DNA of 64,000 bases from Fen-999 sp044220545 (lineage in GTDB: Bacteria; Pseudomonadota; Gammaproteobacteria; Burkholderiales; Rhodocyclaceae): positions 62,001-126,000 of the forward strand of contig JBGAQX010000007.1 in assembly GCA_044220545.1 (NCBI GenBank), given 5' to 3'. The notes under the pieces were generated by a model that did no database searches, was not told where the DNA came from, and saw nothing but the letters and a program-made list of their open reading frames with translations. How positions within the stretch are numbered: the stretch's first letter is position 1; the number at the start of each line of letters is the position of its first letter. Below, piece after piece: positions 60,938 through 64,000 of this stretch. The position numbers and the translations under genes are program-made.

Positions 60938-61924
60938 ATGCATCCCGCATTCTCCGTCATCTTTCTCACCACCCTGATCGGCGCCGGCCAGGGGCTGTTT
61001 CTCGCTCTGTTTACCGCGCAGTCCTATGCTCTGTTCGACCTGCTGCCCAGACAGGATGGTCATGCGTTCTATGCCCACGGTAGTGTATTGGCGTTGCTGC
61101 TGCTGATTGGTGGCCTGATTGCCTCGTTCTTCCATCTGGGGCGACCGGAGCGCGCCTGGCGGTCGGCTACCCAGTGGCGAACGTCCTGGCTGTCGCGGGA
61201 AGTTCTGGTATTGCCAGCCTTCATGGGCACGGTCCTCCTATACGGCCTCGCGCATCTGCTGGACTGGAAGCCGGTGCTGGCAACGCTGCCCGGCGGTATC
61301 GCCATCGACTTGACCGTTCTGCTCGGTGCTATCGGTACTCTTCTGGCGTTTGCGCTCTATGTCTGCACCGGCATGATCTACGCGTGTCTGCGATTCTTGC
61401 GCGAATGGCACACACCCTTGACGGTCGTCAATTACGTCCTGCTGGGTGGTGCGTCAGGATTCACGCTCGCCGCCGGGTTTGCGGCGTGGGGAGCTCCCGA
61501 TTTGGTACGTTTCTTTGCTGGTTGGGCGATGCTGATCGCGGCTGTCGGGCTACTTGGTCGCACCGCGTCCTTGTTCCGCAATGCGCGCCTGAAGCCGAAG
61601 TCCTCGCTGCAATCGGCCATCGGCATCAAGCATCCGCGCATCGTCCAGAAGACTCAAGGCGCCATGGGCGGCTCGTTCAATACGCGTGAGTTCTTTCACG
61701 GCAAGCCAGCCGGTTTTCTGCGCTCGCTGAAATGGCTTTTTCTGGTCGCAACTTTTTTGGTGCCGATGCTGCTGCTGGCGATGGCGATGCGCGAGCGGGG
61801 TGGCGGGGCGCCACTCCTGATGACTGCCTTCGCCGTTCAGTATCTTGGCCTGCTCGTCGAGCGATGGTTCTTTTTCGCTCAGGCCAACCATCCGCAAAAC
61901 TTCTACTACCAGTCGGTGGCATAG
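60938..61924 (+). CDS. soeC: Sulfite dehydrogenase membrane anchor (DmsC family)
   Basis: A 328-residue protein with eight to nine membrane helices (for example VLALLLLIGGLIASFFHLG, LTVLLGAIGTLLAFALYVCTGMIYAC). The first helix contains IGAGQGLFLALF. A FHLGRPERAWRSATQWRTSWLSRE loop is typical of DmsC-type quinone-reducing anchors. It starts 11 bp after soeB. Confidence 0.92.
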   Translation: MHPAFSVIFLTTLIGAGQGLFLALFTAQSYALFDLLPRQDGHAFYAHGSVLALLLLIGGLIASFFHLGRPERAWRSATQWRTSWLSREVLVLPAFMGTVLLYGLAHLLDWKPVLATLPGGIAIDLTVLLGAIGTLLAFALYVCTGMIYACLRFLREWHTPLTVVNYVLLGGASGFTLAAGFAAWGAPDLVRFFAGWAMLIAAVGLLGRTASLFRNARLKPKSSLQSAIGIKHPRIVQKTQGAMGGSFNTREFFHGKPAGFLRSLKWLFLVATFLVPMLLLAMAMRERGGGAPLLMTAFAVQYLGLLVERWFFFAQANHPQNFYYQSVA

Positions 61925-61955
61925 CGTGTCTGCTGCCTTGCAACAACGAATAGTG

Positions 61956-61985
61956 TTGCCGAAACGGCATTCGGCGGCCTATTAT
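61956..61985 (+). promoter_or_regulatory. Sigma70-type promoter of tusA
   Basis: TTGCCG (61956-61961), an 18-bp spacer and TATTAT (61980-61985), 55 bp before the ATG of tusA. Confidence 0.6.
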
Positions 61986-62040
61986 TTTCGGTTTGAGAAA
62001 TTGCGCTTTTTCCGTCAACCATAACCAACGAGGAAACATC

Positions 62041-62268
62041 ATGAATTTCGATAAAGAACTGGATGCTCGCGGCTTGAACTGTCCGCTTCCCATTCTGCGG
62101 GCCAAGAAGGCGCTTACCGAAATGACGACCGGCCAGGTCCTGCGCATCATCGCCACCGATCCGGGCTCGGTAAAGGATTTCCAGGCCTTTGCCAAGCAGA
62201 CCGGCAACGAATTGCTGTCGTCCGCCGAGAACAACAAGGAGTTCGAGTTCTACATCAAGCGCAAGTAG
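62041..62268 (+). CDS. tusA: TusA sulfur-carrier protein
   Basis: A 75-residue protein with the CPxP motif LNCPLPILRAKKAL (Cys14). TusA hands persulfide sulfur between proteins in the cytoplasm; in sulfur oxidisers it feeds the oxidation machinery. AACGAGGAAAC precedes the ATG. It has its own promoter and terminator, and lies between soeC and a DsrE2-type gene, a combination seen in rhd-tusA-dsrE2 clusters. Confidence 0.95.
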   Translation: MNFDKELDARGLNCPLPILRAKKALTEMTTGQVLRIIATDPGSVKDFQAFAKQTGNELLSSAENNKEFEFYIKRK

Positions 62269-62292
62269 GGCGCGAGCCGTTCCGCTGGCCGG

Positions 62293-62317
62293 AGGGCGCC
62301 CAAGGCGCCCTTTGTCT
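62293..62317 (+). terminator. Terminator after tusA
   Basis: AGGGCGCC-CAA-GGCGCCCT followed by TTGTCTTT. Confidence 0.88.
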
Positions 62318-62462
62318 TTGCGGTACCTGAAATTCGGATTATCGTGGGTTATGTGGGCATAAGAATAATATGTTCGCTATTGCGCCGCGATATAAATCAT
62401 CATCGCCAAGTTAGTCTCGCCCATCCGCCGGGCTGGACGCAAAAATTCGAAGGAGAGAGATC

Positions 62463-63077
62463 ATGGGTGCCACCCCCGATATCGCAGTTGTGGATGACCT
62501 GATCCGCCAGCGGCTGGACGAGATTCTGCCGGGCAAGATCGAGGAAAAACTGAAGGAAATCCAGGAAAGCAAAACCCCGTCGATGTCCATTATCGCAACC
62601 AAGGGGACTCTCGACTGGGCCTATCCGCCTTTCATTCTTGCTTCCACAGCCGCCGCGCTAGGCTGGGACGTCACCATCTTCTTCACCTTCTATGGCCTCA
62701 ATCTGGTCAAGAGGGATGTTTCCGACCTAAAGGTCAGTCCGCTGGGCAACCCCGGGATGCCGATGAAAATGCCTTTCGGACCCGAATGGTTCAAGAGCAT
62801 CAACTGGAATATTCCGAACATTGTCCAAGCCGGTATCCCCGGTTTCGAGTCGGTGGCCACGTCCTTGATGCAACAGACGATCAAGAACAACGGCGTCGCC
62901 AGCATTTCCGAATTGCGCGAATTGAGCCAGGAGGCGGGCGTCAAGTTTGTCGTCTGCCAGATGACCGTCGAGCTCTTCGGCTTCAGTCACGACGACTTTG
63001 TGTCGGATATGGAGTACGTAGGGGCTGCTTCGTTCCTGCCGGTTGCGCAAACTTCGGACGTTTGCCTTTTCATCTAG
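62463..63077 (+). CDS. dsrE2: DsrE2-type sulfur-transfer protein
   Basis: A 204-residue protein of the DsrE/DsrF family. After a helical N-terminus (about 1-40) the domain SMSIIATKGTLDWAYPPFILASTAAALGWDVTIFFTF begins. The conserved Cys165 sits in KFVVCQMTVELFG, the signature of DsrE2-like proteins next to tusA. AGGAGAGAG precedes the ATG. It probably receives or passes persulfide sulfur with TusA; the hydrophobic 55-80 segment may associate it with the membrane, as for other DsrE2 members. Confidence 0.88.
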   Translation: MGATPDIAVVDDLIRQRLDEILPGKIEEKLKEIQESKTPSMSIIATKGTLDWAYPPFILASTAAALGWDVTIFFTFYGLNLVKRDVSDLKVSPLGNPGMPMKMPFGPEWFKSINWNIPNIVQAGIPGFESVATSLMQQTIKNNGVASISELRELSQEAGVKFVVCQMTVELFGFSHDDFVSDMEYVGAASFLPVAQTSDVCLFI

Positions 63078-63112
63078 GTTTGTTGGTTTTTCGCGACGCC
63101 CTTCGAAGTACA

Positions 63113-63138
63113 ACAAGCCGGAGTTACCTCCGGCTTGT
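63113..63138 (+). terminator. Probable terminator after dsrE2
   Basis: ACAAGCCGGAG-TTAC-CTCCGGCTTGT forms a perfect 11-bp stem 35 bp after the stop. The T run afterwards is weak. Confidence 0.7.
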
Positions 63139-63226
63139 CACGCTTGGGAGGCCGGCGTAGCTTATCGTTTCGTTCGTCAGACGTTTTGTACCACTTGTTG
63201 AATTTGACCCCAGGGGGAGGAACCAA

Positions 63227-64000
63227 ATGAAACTTAATAAGATCGCAGCTCTGCTTGCCTTCGCCGGAATTGCTTCTCCGGTCTTGGCCACCAACGGTAT
63301 GAACATGGAAGGCTTCGGGCCGATCGCTACCGCAATGGGTGGCGCCTCGATGGCCTATGACAACGGCGTCGCGGCGGTCATGAACAACCCGGCCACGCTG
63401 GGATTCATGGCTTCCGGTTCCAGCCGCTTCGACGCCGCCCTCGGCGGCCTGCATCCCAACGTCAAGGCCAAGATGGCCGGCATGCCCGACGTCAAGTCGG
63501 GTGGTGATGCGTACTACATGCCGGCGATCGGCTACGTGCGCAAGGACGGCAATCTGTCCTACGGCATCGGCTTGTTTTCTCAAGGTGGCATGGGTACCGA
63601 ATACTCTTCCGGTAGCCTGATGTCCGCCGGCTCGCCCGGCGACACTCGGTCGGAACTCGGCGTCGGTCGGCTGATCGTACCGCTTACATACCAGGTTTCT
63701 CCGGATCTGAACGTTGGCGGCTCCATCGATTTCGTCTGGGCAACCTTGGACCTGAAGATGGCTGCCTCGACGGCAATGCTTGGTAGCTTGGTGACCGGCG
63801 CGAGCGGCATGATCGGCGGTGCCCTTGGTGGGCTTGGTGGGTTGAACTGGGCGCGCATCGATTTCTCCGACAGCAACGATTTTTCCGGTGCCGCGAAGGG
63901 CTATGGCTGGGCCGGCAAGCTTGGCTTCACCTACCGCGTCAACAATCAGTTGACGGTCGGCGCCGCCTACCATTCCAAGACTTCGCTTTCCGATCTTGAG
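63227..64000 (+). CDS. OmpP1/FadL-family outer-membrane transporter (cut by the window end)
   Basis: The first 258 codons are visible, with GGGGGAGGA before the ATG. A signal peptide (MKLNKIAALLAFAGIASPVLA) precedes the family start TNGMNMEGFGPIATAMGGASMAYDNG and VMNNPATLGF, typical of FadL-like barrels. The Gly/Ala-rich loop (about 185-205) is longer than usual. FadL proteins carry hydrophobic molecules; the place behind sulfur genes suggests a role in uptake of hydrophobic sulfur compounds, but that is speculation. Confidence 0.9.
   Translation, partial: MKLNKIAALLAFAGIASPVLATNGMNMEGFGPIATAMGGASMAYDNGVAAVMNNPATLGFMASGSSRFDAALGGLHPNVKAKMAGMPDVKSGGDAYYMPAIGYVRKDGNLSYGIGLFSQGGMGTEYSSGSLMSAGSPGDTRSELGVGRLIVPLTYQVSPDLNVGGSIDFVWATLDLKMAASTAMLGSLVTGASGMIGGALGGLGGLNWARIDFSDSNDFSGAAKGYGWAGKLGFTYRVNNQLTVGAAYHSKTSLSDLE

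Overview
The window reads as part of the chromosome of a GC-rich, sulfur-oxidising betaproteobacterium. It carries truncated Sox genes (soxXA, soxYZ, soxB, no soxCD), sat-aprBA, qmoAB-hdrCB, a cytoplasmic sulfite dehydrogenase (soeABC), tusA and a dsrE2-type gene, plus a PEP-CTERM protein and CbbQ/CbbO-like genes. A Thiobacillus / Sulfuritalea / Rhodocyclales-like lineage is my inference; no rRNA or other taxonomic marker is present.

Layout. (1) 1-4339: the end of a Crp/Fnr regulator, then a peptide (RiPP-like) locus with six small GG-leader precursors and two tandem radical SAM enzymes, served by two near-identical promoter modules. (2) 4381-6634: a PEP-CTERM protein, a YadA-head-like secreted protein and a degenerate GGDEF protein. 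(3) 6674-12458: paaK, a thioesterase, sucCD (sucC frameshifted by an 11-bp tandem duplication), a Phd/PIN toxin-antitoxin pair and an ornithine cyclodeaminase-family gene. (4) 12594-26528: one long signalling operon (CHASE2-kinase, PP2C phosphatase, FHA, CHASE2-cyclase, phosphodiesterase-like MBL protein, cNMP/rhodanese protein, GAF-PilB-like ATPase, GAF-HD-GYP), followed by sigma54-driven pilA and a pilin accessory gene. (5) 26571-34135, minus strand: a spermidine-synthase fusion, sixA, a CYTH protein and macAB. (6) 34175-40338, minus strand: soxB, soxX, soxA, an anti-sigma factor carrying a DsrE-like domain, an ECF sigma factor, soxZ, soxY and moaC. (7) 40403-49814, plus strand: an M48 protease, sat, aprB, aprA, a YkgJ-type protein and a CbbQ/CbbO-like pair. 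(8) 49793-57230, minus strand: a methyltransferase, hdrB, hdrC, qmoB, qmoA, a phosphoesterase and a small unknown. (9) 57334-64000, plus strand: soeABC, tusA, dsrE2 and a truncated OmpP1/FadL porin.

How it works together (known pathways plus inference). Periplasmic SoxXA, SoxYZ and SoxB would release sulfate from thiosulfate and leave sulfane sulfur. TusA and DsrE2 would carry sulfur in the cytoplasm. SoeABC and AprBA/Sat would oxidise sulfite, with QmoAB-HdrCB linking AprBA to electron carriers. Two regulatory layers are visible: a matching ECF promoter motif (GGAAT-N17-CGTC) upstream of both the sigma gene and soxYZ, and FNR-like boxes upstream of sat-apr and of qmoA.

The best candidates for undescribed systems are the sigma / anti-sigma-DsrE switch in the sox locus and the two-enzyme, six-precursor radical SAM peptide locus.
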